Assembly: GCF_009758205.1 (NCBI RefSeq)
Contig: NZ_WRXN01000024.1
Location: 1-47,819, forward strand
Direction of reading: 5' to 3'
Length of the DNA stretch: 47,819 nucleotides
Origin: Chitinophaga tropicalis
Lineage (GTDB): Bacteria; Bacteroidota; Bacteroidia; Chitinophagales; Chitinophagaceae
Shown: piece by piece, positions 33,358 to 44,000 of the stretch
Layout: each line of letters starts with the position of its first letter
Numbering within the stretch: position 1 is the stretch's first letter
Position numbers and translations under genes: made by a program
The notes under the pieces: generated by a model
Seen by the model: only the letters and a program-made list of their open reading frames with translations
Databases searched by the model: none
What the model was told of the DNA's origin: nothing

Positions 33358-36300
33358 TTACAAACCTATCCTGACACCCAATTGCATAGTCCTGAACTGC
33401 GGCTCCAGGCCGGTATCTATGCCCTGGGCGAAAATGCTGCCTGCAGCGCTGAACTCAGGGTCATACCCCAGATAACGTGTCCACGTGAACAGGTTATTAC
33501 CCGTGGCATATAGCTTCACATATTTCAATGCACCCGGTCTTACAGGAACATCATATGCCAGCGTAAGCGTTCTTAAACGCAGGTAAGAACCATCTTCTAT
33601 CCAGCGGTCAGAGAAACGCGCATTGCCTGCCGGATCTCCCCATACCGCACGGGGAATATCTGTCTGTTGCCCCTCAGCCCTCCAGCGGTTCACAACAGCG
33701 GCCGACTGGTTATGGTAACTGCTCAAATCTTCTGTTTGCGCACGCATGTAGTTATAGATATCATTGCCTTTACTGAAAGTGAACAGTACACCGAGCGACC
33801 ATCGCCTCCAGCTCAACGTATTACTGAACATTCCTGTAAAGTCAGGATTAGGGTCCCCAATCACCTGCCTGTCACTTTCATCTATTATATTATCCCCATT
33901 CACATCAACAAACCGTACATCACCACCCTGGAAAGGCATTGCCGTTCCATCAGCAGCTATATATTTTAATCCGGCGGCAGCATCGGTAGTGGCAAACACT
34001 CCGGCAGTCTTATAACCATAGAACTGGTTGGCCGGCTGGCCCACAGCTGTCAGGAAAGTAGCGCCTGCATAACTGCTTATCATCCTGCTGCCCGGTATCT
34101 TTGTAACTTTATTACGATAGGTGGCCAGGTTAAAAGCGGCATCCCATTTCAGGTCATTGTTGACGATACGGCCACTTATTGACAGCTCAATCCCTTTAGT
34201 GTGCATAGCACTGTTGTTGGTGATCATCTGGTCAAAACCCGTAACAGATTTTACCGGCTCTATGGTCAGCATATCCCAGGTATTATTACGGAAAACATCC
34301 AGGCTTATATTCAGCCGCTCCTGTAAAAACGAGAGATCAATGCCCGCATTCAGCCTGTCTACCGTTTCCCATTTCAGATAAGGATTGCCGATGTTCCCCC
34401 TTACCAGCCCCTGCATGCCCAGCAGGTTCTGCGATACATAATATTGCCTTGCCGCATAATTGCCTATATCATCATTGCCTGTACGACCGTAACCAGCCCT
34501 CAGTTTCAGCAATTCTATAAAGCTCACATTGTTCATGAACGGCTCTGAAGACACCAGCCATCCTGCAGCTACAGCAGGCATTACAGCAAATGGATTACCA
34601 TTGATGGTCCATGCGCCCGGCGCTTTTTTCCCAAAACGGGAAGATCCATCTGCCGCTATATTGAATGTCAGGAAATACCTGTTCAGGAAAGTATAGTCAG
34701 CATGTAAATAAGTGTTCAGCCAGTTCCATTTCCCTATATCTCCGCTTACGCTTCTGTACAGGTTCTGGCCCATGCCTACGCTCACAAATTCATCTGTTGC
34801 AGAGTTATACCCCCGGCCATAATCTGATTCGCTGCTACTGTTATTAAAACGTACACCCGCATCAACAGCAAACTGGTGCTTCTGCCTGAAGCTGCGTTGC
34901 CATGACAAACGGGTGTCATTGTACAGTGAATACAGGCGCTCTACATTACTGCCTGACCGGTTATATACAATACCGTTGGGGAGTGTATCAGGAGCCACGC
35001 CTTTCTGTGGTATGAAGATGTTCTCTCTGACCTTATCGTACGTCACACCCAATAAGGTATGTATGCTCCAGTCATCGCTCAGTTTATACCTGAAATTCAC
35101 AGAGCCGAAGAAACGGTAGTTCTTGCTCACTGCCTGCATACCGGAAATAATGGCGGCCGGGTTGGAAACATTGAAGATGTCATAATTATCCAGGCTGGGA
35201 GATTCTATGCCCTCTTCACTCACAGCTCTTACCGGCAGAAAAGGTGCCTTGATCAGTCCCAGGTATATAGGGTTTGTTTTTAAAGCTATTCCCTGGTCTT
35301 TATTCTTCTGCTGACTGGAAGTAAAGGCCAGGTTGACAGACGCCTTCAACCTTTTGGAAAGGTTCAGGTCTGCATTAAAACGTGTCTGATAGCGGCCCAG
35401 GTCCGTACGGGAGATAATGCCTCCCTGCTTCAGGTACCCGAGCGATAAAGCATATGTAGCAATATCATCACCACCAGTTACCTTCAGAAAATACTGCTGG
35501 TTAAAACTGCGTTTCATCACCTGCTTCTGCCAGTCTGTATTGTAGTGATAACGGTAATAATCAGGATTAGGCTGATCATTCATATAAGGCTGATCGCTGA
35601 TCTGCTGGTCAGTAAGCCCGCTGGTCTTCAGTACATCGGAAAGATAGACACGATAATCGCCAGCCTTCATCATAGGTATCATTGCAGGTGTACTGTTATA
35701 ACCTCCATATGCTGCAAAGTCTATCTTCGTTGCCAGCTCCTTTGCCCTGGCCGTAGTAATCAGGATCACACCGTTACCACCACGGGAGCCGTAGGTAGAA
35801 GTACCGTCCTTGATCACGGTAACGTTGTCAATATCCCTGATATCAATATGGGCAAGCGGATTGTTCACATGTCCTTCCACAAGCGATCCGCCATATTCAT
35901 TCGCGTCATAGATCATACCATCTACCACTATCAGCGGACGGTTAGTGGCATACAGGGAAGTATATCCACGCAGGAAAAGTTCTGCCCCTATTCCCGGCGT
36001 ACCGGAGCGCCTGATAACCCTCAGCCCCGCTACACTGCCCTGCAGCGCCGCCTCCGGCGATTCCGGCACTCTCTGCCATTTACTGTCCATATTTACAGAC
36101 TGTACCGGGTAAACAAGCTGGTTACCCGCCCTGTTGCCAAAAGGAAGTACAGCATCTTCATATATTGAAGGGAAAGTTTCCTCATAGAGACTGGCGTTTA
36201 CTTTCCGCCTGCCCTTCAGCGGTATTTCCTTCACCTGGTAACCAGGCGCTGAAACTGTCAGCACCGCATTTCCACCAGGCGCCTTAATACGGAAAACACC

Positions 36301-36468
36301 CTTTTCATTCGTAATGGCAGCAGCATACCCGGGAATACTGATATTAATACCCGGCAACACTTTGCCGGTAGCCGCTTCCCGGATGGTGCCCGTTATATTG
36401 AGCGTGGTATCCTGTGCAGCAAGGCGCAGGCAAAACAGCAGCATGATAAAAGTTATACGCATAAACAT
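33358..36468 (-). CDS. SusC/RagA-family TonB-dependent outer-membrane transporter
   Basis: 1036 residues. The signal peptide ends near RLAAQ (19). A CarboxypepD-regulatory-like domain follows (about 24-95, NITGTIREAATGKVLPGINI). The plug is recognisable by LQGSVAGLRVIRRSGTPG, FLRGYTSLY, RPLIVVDGMIYD and DNVTVIKDGTSTYGSRGGNG. The barrel ends with RTMQLGVRIGL. No STN domain is present, so there is no sign of direct FecI/FecR-type signalling. ATG 36,468 or 36,462 are both possible. It lies 9 bp after the upstream FAS1 gene and pairs with the SusD that follows. Confidence 0.95.
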   Translation of the reverse strand: MFMRITFIMLLFCLRLAAQDTTLNITGTIREAATGKVLPGINISIPGYAAAITNEKGVFRIKAPGGNAVLTVSAPGYQVKEIPLKGRRKVNASLYEETFPSIYEDAVLPFGNRAGNQLVYPVQSVNMDSKWQRVPESPEAALQGSVAGLRVIRRSGTPGIGAELFLRGYTSLYATNRPLIVVDGMIYDANEYGGSLVEGHVNNPLAHIDIRDIDNVTVIKDGTSTYGSRGGNGVILITTARAKELATKIDFAAYGGYNSTPAMIPMMKAGDYRVYLSDVLKTSGLTDQQISDQPYMNDQPNPDYYRYHYNTDWQKQVMKRSFNQQYFLKVTGGDDIATYALSLGYLKQGGIISRTDLGRYQTRFNADLNLSKRLKASVNLAFTSSQQKNKDQGIALKTNPIYLGLIKAPFLPVRAVSEEGIESPSLDNYDIFNVSNPAAIISGMQAVSKNYRFFGSVNFRYKLSDDWSIHTLLGVTYDKVRENIFIPQKGVAPDTLPNGIVYNRSGSNVERLYSLYNDTRLSWQRSFRQKHQFAVDAGVRFNNSSSESDYGRGYNSATDEFVSVGMGQNLYRSVSGDIGKWNWLNTYLHADYTFLNRYFLTFNIAADGSSRFGKKAPGAWTINGNPFAVMPAVAAGWLVSSEPFMNNVSFIELLKLRAGYGRTGNDDIGNYAARQYYVSQNLLGMQGLVRGNIGNPYLKWETVDRLNAGIDLSFLQERLNISLDVFRNNTWDMLTIEPVKSVTGFDQMITNNSAMHTKGIELSISGRIVNNDLKWDAAFNLATYRNKVTKIPGSRMISSYAGATFLTAVGQPANQFYGYKTAGVFATTDAAAGLKYIAADGTAMPFQGGDVRFVDVNGDNIIDESDRQVIGDPNPDFTGMFSNTLSWRRWSLGVLFTFSKGNDIYNYMRAQTEDLSSYHNQSAAVVNRWRAEGQQTDIPRAVWGDPAGNARFSDRWIEDGSYLRLRTLTLAYDVPVRPGALKYVKLYATGNNLFTWTRYLGYDPEFSAAGSIFAQGIDTGLEPQFRTMQLGVRIGL

Positions 36469-36477
36469 CTCTTAAGA

Positions 36478-37896
36478 TCAGTCCAGAATAGGTACCAGTT
36501 TTATATAATCCAGCACCAGTGTATTGGCGCCATTGGTGGTGACGTTGTTCCCAACAAGGTAAAGCGGCAATCGCCCATACCTGTCTGCCGTATACTCTCC
36601 CAGGTATACTTCGCTGAAATCTCTCAGGGCAACGGTCTTATAAGCAAACTCAGTAGCCGCAGGATCTTTGAACGCTATCTTCATTGGGAACGTGGCTGTC
36701 TGAAAATCATTCACAGCTACCCAGTACACCTTGTATTTTGCAGAATACACAAGTGGCATATAGTTGATCCAGTAACTACTGATACCATGGTTTTCCATGT
36801 AGAAGTCCCGGAACAAAAGTCCCGTCAGCGGATTGATACGCGTACGTACAGCCCATGCCTTTGTCCTGTCCCTCACATCATTGACATTCTCTCCCTGTAT
36901 AATAACAGGCTTGATCTTGCTAGCAGTTTCATATGCTATATCATCCACTATATACACCATACCGTTACTCACCTTATGGGAAGATATTACAGTGAACATA
37001 TTGGGATGATACACTACGCTATCCCTCAGCCCATAAGCTGTTCCCGGCAAACCCGATGCTGCATATACACCACCTAATGCCAGGTCTTTAACCACATTCC
37101 ACCGGGTAATGGTATCAGTCAATGCAGCAGTGCTGTCCTGGAAGTATTTTATCAGCCTGTTCTTCTCCGCCATGAAAGCCCGGTCTGTCAGGATGATATA
37201 GGTCAGCGCCGAATCTTCACTATTGATATTTATCCTTTGCAGGAAATGGTTACGCTCCACCAGCCCTGTGCCTGGCTTGTAGATAGGAAGCCCCGTAAGC
37301 GGGTCCACTCCTATCTGCTCTGCCTGGGAAGTATCAATGCCTGTATAGGTCAGGCTTTGCAGGAAGGTTTGCTGCATAGTGCCTGCCGCATAACTGTTCA
37401 GGAATTCCCAGGCGTTCTGTTTAGGCATAATAGTGCTCCCGATGATATGCAACATGCCATTGGCTGAATACTGGTTGGCAGTAGTAATATTAATATCGTC
37501 TACCTGTGTACGGGAGAACAATACATTCTTGCCGTTCAATGCGCGGATTCGCAAAGTGGCTTCCGTCAGTACCGTAGGATACGACTGCCCCGTAATATGG
37601 TTGCCTATCAGGCTTTTCAGCCTGGCAGTATCCGCCAGTATTGCGGGGTCCACCTGCTGCCAGGCTCCGTTGTCAGGAGCAAAGACAGTGAACGTTTTAG
37701 AAGACGCCAGTACTTTATCATAGCCTGTTTTGACCAGGTACTCTGCAAATTTGCTCAGCTCAGGACGTTGCTGTATTGCCTGGAAAAGATTGGACCGCAG
37801 GGCCGGATCGTCTATGCCGGTACGTTCGTTCCACTTATCTTTCCTGCAGGCAACCGCCATCAGTACAAGAAGTATATATAAGATAGTTTTCTTCAT
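36478..37896 (-). CDS. FAS1 (fasciclin) domain lipoprotein, two domains
   Basis: 472 residues with lipobox AVAC (Cys17). The first FAS1 domain (about 40-155) has the H1 box TFTVFAPDNGAWQQV and the H2 box SANGMLHIIGS. The second (about 165-320) has YIILTDRAFMAEKN and SNGMVYIVDDIAYE. A C-terminal beta-rich part of about 140 residues (WINYMPLVYSAKYKVYWVAV, DFSEVYLGEYTADRYGRLPL) looks like a ligand-binding sandwich, but I cannot name it. FAS1 domains mediate adhesion or binding in many taxa. It sits between the second FAS1 gene (12 bp) and the second SusC (9 bp). It likely works as an accessory surface glycan- or protein-binding lipoprotein of the SusCD system. Confidence 0.85.
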   Translation of the reverse strand: MKKTILYILLVLMAVACRKDKWNERTGIDDPALRSNLFQAIQQRPELSKFAEYLVKTGYDKVLASSKTFTVFAPDNGAWQQVDPAILADTARLKSLIGNHITGQSYPTVLTEATLRIRALNGKNVLFSRTQVDDINITTANQYSANGMLHIIGSTIMPKQNAWEFLNSYAAGTMQQTFLQSLTYTGIDTSQAEQIGVDPLTGLPIYKPGTGLVERNHFLQRININSEDSALTYIILTDRAFMAEKNRLIKYFQDSTAALTDTITRWNVVKDLALGGVYAASGLPGTAYGLRDSVVYHPNMFTVISSHKVSNGMVYIVDDIAYETASKIKPVIIQGENVNDVRDRTKAWAVRTRINPLTGLLFRDFYMENHGISSYWINYMPLVYSAKYKVYWVAVNDFQTATFPMKIAFKDPAATEFAYKTVALRDFSEVYLGEYTADRYGRLPLYLVGNNVTTNGANTLVLDYIKLVPILD

Positions 37897-37908
37897 GCTG
37901 CTTATCTT

Positions 37909-39564
37909 TTAAGGCCGCGGAACAGGTGTGCCATCCGCCATAAAACGGGGATAGAGCTGGTCCATGTCCTGCGGAATGAAATGGATCATATCAAGGTTGT
38001 TATTGTTCTGTGTACCCTGCAGGGTAGTGAACCTGAGCAGGTGACGGTCTGTGGTCCTTATCTCTATAGTACCTACCAGCCTGCCTGCCCAGTTGTTGGA
38101 TGCAGGAGATGTATACCATTTCCAACCCTGCGATTCCATCTCCCCTTCCGTACTGATAGGCATATTGACAGTGAAGTTCATAGACCGCTGTAAAGGCTCT
38201 CCATCTATAGATATCTGGTTCACGTTATTGGAACTGCCGGATTGCTTCTGCGTTCTGTAACAGATCCATACTTTATACCTTCCTCTTACCAGCAGCGGGG
38301 TTTTCAGTTCTACCCAGGGGCTCCGGCCCGGCCCTCCCAGCGGGATCGCCAGGAAATCACCCTTTACATAAGTACCGCCCACGGTATAGGTCATAGCGCT
38401 TGGACCAGGCACTGTAATGTCTTTCGGCATATTGGTGAGTGCAAAAGGATAATTCTGTTTACCGTAATAAGCCGGCAGGTTACGTATCTCAGGGAAGTCA
38501 GCCACATCCCAGTACACAGGTACAGGATTACGCACCTTGATGGCAAAATGCCCCAGGGCGGAATGGACCACCCCATTACTGGCAGAGCGATCGCTGGTAT
38601 TCCTGTCCAGCTCTACGCCCGGTTCATGCACACCATTAAAAACATCATCATTGATCAGCACCGTCAGTCCTGATAATTTTGAGGTCACCACCTCCAGCGG
38701 CGCCAGGGTAGTATGAGAAGTATTGGACACAATATCTGCCAGGTATTTAATACCATACAGGATATGATAACGCACATAGAGATAAAGGCTGTCAGTTACA
38801 TTCTTAGGATCTCCCGTATGACAGTATCTCGCCTTTAAAGCAGCATAGCTGCTAAACCCTGCTGCCGCCAGCACTGAATCCGATTCTGCAATCACCGTAA
38901 GCCATTGCTTGGTGCTGTCAGGATTATTTCCCGGCAGGATATTCACTGTATCATAAAGACCCGTTGCCTGCAAAGCTTCTGCAAAAACGGAATACTTAGG
39001 ATCGCTGGTAATTGTCTGCGCCAGTGTTTGCGTAGCAGGTACCAGTACATGGTCTATCACATGTATGACGCCATTGCTGACGCGGATATTGCTTTGAATA
39101 AGATTGGCCTGCCGGTTCACAGTGATCCTCGTTTGCCCGCCGGTATTACTTGCCCCGGTGATAAGATACTGTCCGTACATCGTTAACCGCGGCAGCTTAC
39201 CATCAGAGAAAGAAGGCGTTGTAAGAGTATCTTCCAGCAGATGGAATTTCATCAGGTCCTTCAGTTCCTGCAGGTCTATCTTGTCTATAGAAGGACGGCC
39301 GGTTGCTTTCAGATAGGCGCTGATAGCATCGTTGGTAGGTGCAAAGAAGGTATAAGCGCCATATACGCTGAGAAAACCATTATCCCCTGTTGTTGAAAGT
39401 ATCTTCAGCAGGTCTGAGAATTGCGCTTTGTTCTTTTCCAGGTAGCCGATAATATTCACCTGGTCTGACGTATCAGAGATAATAGGCGCTTTCTTACAGC
39501 TGCCCCAGCCACAAAGCAGGAGCAGGAAAACTATCAGCCTTTTTAAACTATCTTTTGTTTTCAT
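37909..39564 (-). CDS. FAS1 (fasciclin) domain lipoprotein, two domains plus C-terminal module
   Basis: 551 residues with lipobox WGSC (Cys23). FAS1 domain 1 (about 38-175) carries YTFFAPTNDAISAYL and SNGVIHVIDHVLVP. Domain 2 (about 180-350) carries LTVIAESDSVLAAAGF and SNGVVHSALGHFAIKV. The C-terminal 200 residues form a beta-rich module with VGGTYVKGDFLAIPLGG, RGRYKVWICYRTQ and VGTIEIRTTDRHLLRFTTL, similar in feel to a carbohydrate-binding sandwich; this is inference. It lies 14 bp after the SusD gene and 12 bp before the next FAS1 gene, mid-operon. The two neighbouring FAS1 proteins share layout but not length, which suggests an old duplication. Confidence 0.85.
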   Translation of the reverse strand: MKTKDSLKRLIVFLLLLCGWGSCKKAPIISDTSDQVNIIGYLEKNKAQFSDLLKILSTTGDNGFLSVYGAYTFFAPTNDAISAYLKATGRPSIDKIDLQELKDLMKFHLLEDTLTTPSFSDGKLPRLTMYGQYLITGASNTGGQTRITVNRQANLIQSNIRVSNGVIHVIDHVLVPATQTLAQTITSDPKYSVFAEALQATGLYDTVNILPGNNPDSTKQWLTVIAESDSVLAAAGFSSYAALKARYCHTGDPKNVTDSLYLYVRYHILYGIKYLADIVSNTSHTTLAPLEVVTSKLSGLTVLINDDVFNGVHEPGVELDRNTSDRSASNGVVHSALGHFAIKVRNPVPVYWDVADFPEIRNLPAYYGKQNYPFALTNMPKDITVPGPSAMTYTVGGTYVKGDFLAIPLGGPGRSPWVELKTPLLVRGRYKVWICYRTQKQSGSSNNVNQISIDGEPLQRSMNFTVNMPISTEGEMESQGWKWYTSPASNNWAGRLVGTIEIRTTDRHLLRFTTLQGTQNNNNLDMIHFIPQDMDQLYPRFMADGTPVPRP

Positions 39565-39578
39565 AACGTAAGCGTATA

Positions 39579-41060
39579 TTATTGGTAATATGGATTCTGT
39601 TCCAGCAGCTTATCTGCCTGCAGTTCATATTGATTGATCGGGAAATAGTGACTGCGTACATCCCTGTACTTGCTGAGGATGGATTGCTGCATATTACCGG
39701 GTGCATTCATAGCCACCATATCCAGCATAATGCTGAGATAGGAATAGTTGTTACGCTTAGCGTTACGCAGCACATCATACCAGCGTTTTCCTTCAAAGGC
39801 AAATTCACGCGCCCTCTCTTCAAGGATATAGGACGATACATCTACCGGGCTGAGAGGATCAGGCGTTCTTTCAGTAAGCACCAGTGCACGGGCGCGGTCC
39901 CTGATAACTTTCACCAGGTCAAGCGCTTCCTGCCCCTTATTTACCCAGGCCAGTGCCTCTGCTTTCAACAGCAGCACATCTGCATACCGGTATACAAACC
40001 AGTGCGCATAAGACTCCGTCGCCCCCCTTACCTGCATGGTTGTCCCACTGCTGGCTCCTGCAAACTTCCAGATCATCTGGTCTGCCGCTCTGATAGAACC
40101 ACCATCGCCCCTGATATCTTTTTTCGTAGCATCAATAAGATCAATACCATATACCTCGTCCATTACCCTGGGAGAACCTATAAAACGGTTGTTGGCCGCA
40201 CCAAACATGAAATAAAAGGGATTCTGCTTCTGCTGGTCAAACTGGAATTCAAAGATGCTTTCGTTGGAGTTGCCCGTAAAGAACACGCTGTTAAACCATT
40301 GCGCCTGCGCACTGCCGTCCATCAGGCCAAACCTGTTGGAGTTAATGATCTTGTCACACGCAGCAATGCAATTATCATACTGCTCCATCCACAGGTAAGC
40401 GTCTGCTTCAATGGCATATACTGTATATTTTGTAATGCGGCCCTTATCGGTTATTACGTTACCATATGTCTCAACAGCATGCTGTTCCGCAAATGCCAGG
40501 TCTTTCATGATCTGTGCATGTACTTCCTGCTGTGAGCTCTTCTTCAGCTGCTCCAGCGTACCATCGCCTGATGTGGCTTTCAGCTGCAGAGGCACCTCTC
40601 CAAATGAACGCAGCAGATAAAAGTACATCAGCGCGCGCATCGCATAAGCTTCAGACAGGTAGGCATCCAGCTGTTGCTGCGTAAGCGTTTTATCTGTCTC
40701 CATCACCTGCGCAGCATAGGTGATCACAGTATTACAGTAGTTGATGGTCCTGTACAAAGGCGCCCAGGAAGTATAGTAGTTTGTAGCCAGTATATTGGCC
40801 TCCATAATATTTACCTCATCTATGGCAGCATTCAGTGTTGCAGCTACCATATCTGCTCTCAGCTCTCCCCATACAAAAAGGTTCTGTACAAGGGAATTGT
40901 CCAGCAGGGAAGCATAACAGCCTATTACCGCAGCCTGCAGCTGTTCTTTGTTCTGCCAGTAATTATCACGGATAATGCCGTCCTGTGGCTTTACATCCAG
41001 CCACTTATTGCAGGATGTACCGAGGCATAAAAACATGATCACCCATATAGTTCTTTTCAT
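39579..41060 (-). CDS. SusD/RagB-family outer-membrane nutrient-binding lipoprotein
   Basis: 493 residues with a signal peptide and lipobox GTSC (Cys17), then NKWLDVKPQDGIIRDNYW, a textbook SusD start. YAMRALMYFYLLRSFGEVP is the conserved helix of the SusD N-terminal TPR region. REFAFEGKRWYDVLRNAKR and the ending LEQNPYY are the usual C-terminal motifs. I chose ATG 41,060; the frame is open upstream to 41,102 without matching a signal peptide. It lies 19 bp after its SusC partner. Confidence 0.94.
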   Translation of the reverse strand: MKRTIWVIMFLCLGTSCNKWLDVKPQDGIIRDNYWQNKEQLQAAVIGCYASLLDNSLVQNLFVWGELRADMVAATLNAAIDEVNIMEANILATNYYTSWAPLYRTINYCNTVITYAAQVMETDKTLTQQQLDAYLSEAYAMRALMYFYLLRSFGEVPLQLKATSGDGTLEQLKKSSQQEVHAQIMKDLAFAEQHAVETYGNVITDKGRITKYTVYAIEADAYLWMEQYDNCIAACDKIINSNRFGLMDGSAQAQWFNSVFFTGNSNESIFEFQFDQQKQNPFYFMFGAANNRFIGSPRVMDEVYGIDLIDATKKDIRGDGGSIRAADQMIWKFAGASSGTTMQVRGATESYAHWFVYRYADVLLLKAEALAWVNKGQEALDLVKVIRDRARALVLTERTPDPLSPVDVSSYILEERAREFAFEGKRWYDVLRNAKRNNYSYLSIMLDMVAMNAPGNMQQSILSKYRDVRSHYFPINQYELQADKLLEQNPYYQ

Positions 41061-41079
41061 TGCAATAGAGTTTATAACA

Positions 41080-44000
41080 TTAGAAACTGGCGGAAATACC
41101 AAACAGGAAGTTCTTTGGCGGCGGCGTCAGTGCATTGTCTACCGGGTAAGCAAACGGATCATTATCTCCTTTCATTGATACGTCCGGGTTCTGGCCCTTA
41201 TATTTTGTCCATGTATACAGGTTCTCCGCCGTCAGGTAACAACTGGCGCTCCTGAGCCCCAGCCTGTCAAGTATACGCCTGCCAAAGTTGTATCTCACCG
41301 TTACTGCCTGTAAACGAACAAAGGAGGCATCCTGTACATACCTGTCAGATCCCAGCCAGTTATAACCTGAACGGTACAACGCCCTCGGAACGTTCGTCAC
41401 ATCTCCCGGGTTACGCCAGCGCTTCAGTACCACGGTACTCTGGTTGTCATAGCCATACATGTTGCTGGTATTGATATCTGCCTGGTTCACCAGGTCATAG
41501 CCCAGACGGTATACAAAGTAAGAGGTCAGCTTCAGGGTACCGCGGTAAGTGATGTTAGGGCCAAAGCCACCGGTTATTTTAGGAATACCATTGCCCAGGT
41601 AAACAATATCCCTGTTATCGATATTACCATCATGGTTAATATCTTCATACATAGCGTCTCCCGGCTGGAAAATATAATCCGTAGCAGGATAGTTGAATCG
41701 CATATACAGGGTCTGCCCGTTAGCGCCCGGTACCTGGTGACCATTAGCATCTTTTACAACAGTGGCATCTTTGTCTTTATATACTCCCTTATACCGGAAA
41801 CCATAGTAAGAACCAAAAGGGTTCCCGATCTGCAGATAGGTCTTATATAACCCATTCTGGTTGATAGCTACATTGTTCTCCCTGGGAAAGAACTCAGACA
41901 CCTCCCGCACTACGTTAATATTGCGGGCTATGTTCATGTCAAACCCTATCTGCCAGTTCTTCGTTTTGAACGGAATGGTGTTCAGCAATATCTCCCATCC
42001 CTGGTTATCCATTGTGCCCACGTTCATTGCCACAGAAGAAAAACCGGAGTAAGAAGGTGTCCGGAGGTCTTCATAGAACATATCTTTCGTCCTGTTGCGA
42101 TAAGCCTCCACATCCAGCCGTATCCTGTTCCTGAACAACCAGAGATTAAATCCAAGATTCTGTCCTATCACCGTCTGCCATTTCAGGTTAGACAGCTCCA
42201 TGTTGGAAGGATATACGCCTGACATTCCCATATAGCTGTAACTGAAAGGCATATATGTATTGAAGTAGTTCCAGACAGCTTTATCCGGCGGAGCCGAGCC
42301 ACTGTGTCCATAGCTGGCACGGAAACTGAGATCGTCTATAAACTTATATCTCTTCATAAATGGCTCTCCGGAAACACGCCAGCGCATAGATACAGAGGGG
42401 AACAGTCCATACCGGTTATTAGGCCCGAAACGGGAATTCCCGTCTCCCCTCACACCGGCATTAATGATATAGCGGTCCAGCCAGCCATACTGCCCCTGTA
42501 ACAGTACACCTATGCTTCTTGTACGGCCCTGCACAGATTCCAGTTTCAGATCTGCATTGGATGTACGGGAAGGATTGGAAGGGTCCTGGAATTGTGAAGA
42601 AGCAGTATTGGAAGTAAGCACATTATGGGAAACATAGTTCAGGTCATCTGTCTGTATAGACAATAATCCCTGTAGCCGGTGCTTCTCATTATTCTTCGGA
42701 TGTGTGTAAATAAGATTGGTTTTGGTAAACACATCAAACACATCACCATCACTATCTCCGGCCCTGTTCACTACTGTCTCGGTTACAGGCCGGCCGGTAG
42801 ATATACGTGGCAGGAAGGTTTTTGATTTTGTATTGTTAATATCGAACTGTACATCGAAAGTTGCCATTAATACAGAAGGAATAATGTCATACTGAATATT
42901 GAACTTGGGCGTGATACGCTCTCCTATCTGCTGATACATGCCTTCCATAACCATCGCTACAGGATTGTAGGTGTTGTAGTACTGCCCCTGGATATTGGAG
43001 GCGGGCGACAAATAATTAGGCGTCTCATTTCCATATTCATCATACTCATAGATGGCCATATTGGGCATCTTGGTATATGCCACACCTCTGACCTGGTAAT
43101 TCTTGTTAGGCACATAATTGAGATCATTATCCACATGAGTATAGGTAATATCTGATCTGAAGCGGATACGGCTGGATACGTTATAGTCCAGGTTGATCTT
43201 GGATGTGATCCTTTTCAGTGCAGTACCTTTTGTGGTGCCTTTCTGATCAAGGTATCCTATTGATGCATAATAACGGGCCTTCTCTCCTCCTCCTGTCATA
43301 GAAACGTTATGGTCTTGCATAAAGCCTGTACGTGTAATAGCTTTTACCCAGTCTGTATTATTGCTGTAGTTGTAATACCAGTAAGGATCATAAGGATCAA
43401 AGAGGAACTCCTTGTTCACATTAATGTTCAGTGGCAAGCCATTGGTATTGGCAATTTCTTCAGGTATCAGGGTAGAATACTGATCTCCGTTCAGTAATGG
43501 AATATTAGGCGGCTGCCTGGAGACAGAACCTTTAAAATTGTAGGTGATAGAAGGCCGGCCTATAGTACCTCTTTTAGTATTGATGATCAGCACCCCGTTG
43601 GCGGCTCTTGATCCCCATACAGCCGTAGCTGCCGCGTCTTTCAGAACGGTGATATCCCGTATATCTGAAGGCGCAATATTAAGCAGCTGCGCATATCCCT
43701 GTTCATCTGCACTGCCGAAATTAAAATCAGATGGTACCTCTGTATTATAAGGCATACCATCCAGCACTATCAGCGGATTGGCAGAACCGTTAATAGAAGC
43801 TGTTCCCCTTATACGGACAGACATACCTGCACCGGGATCGCCGGAAGTGGTGCCTATGTCCACACCAGGCAGCCTTCCCTGCAAAGCCTGGTCAATAGAG
43901 GCGGCCGACAGCTCTTCCAGCTCCTTAGCCTTGATACTGGCTGTAGCCAGCGTCGAGTTACGGCTTTCTACCTGCATGCCGGTGCCATTATCTACTGCCT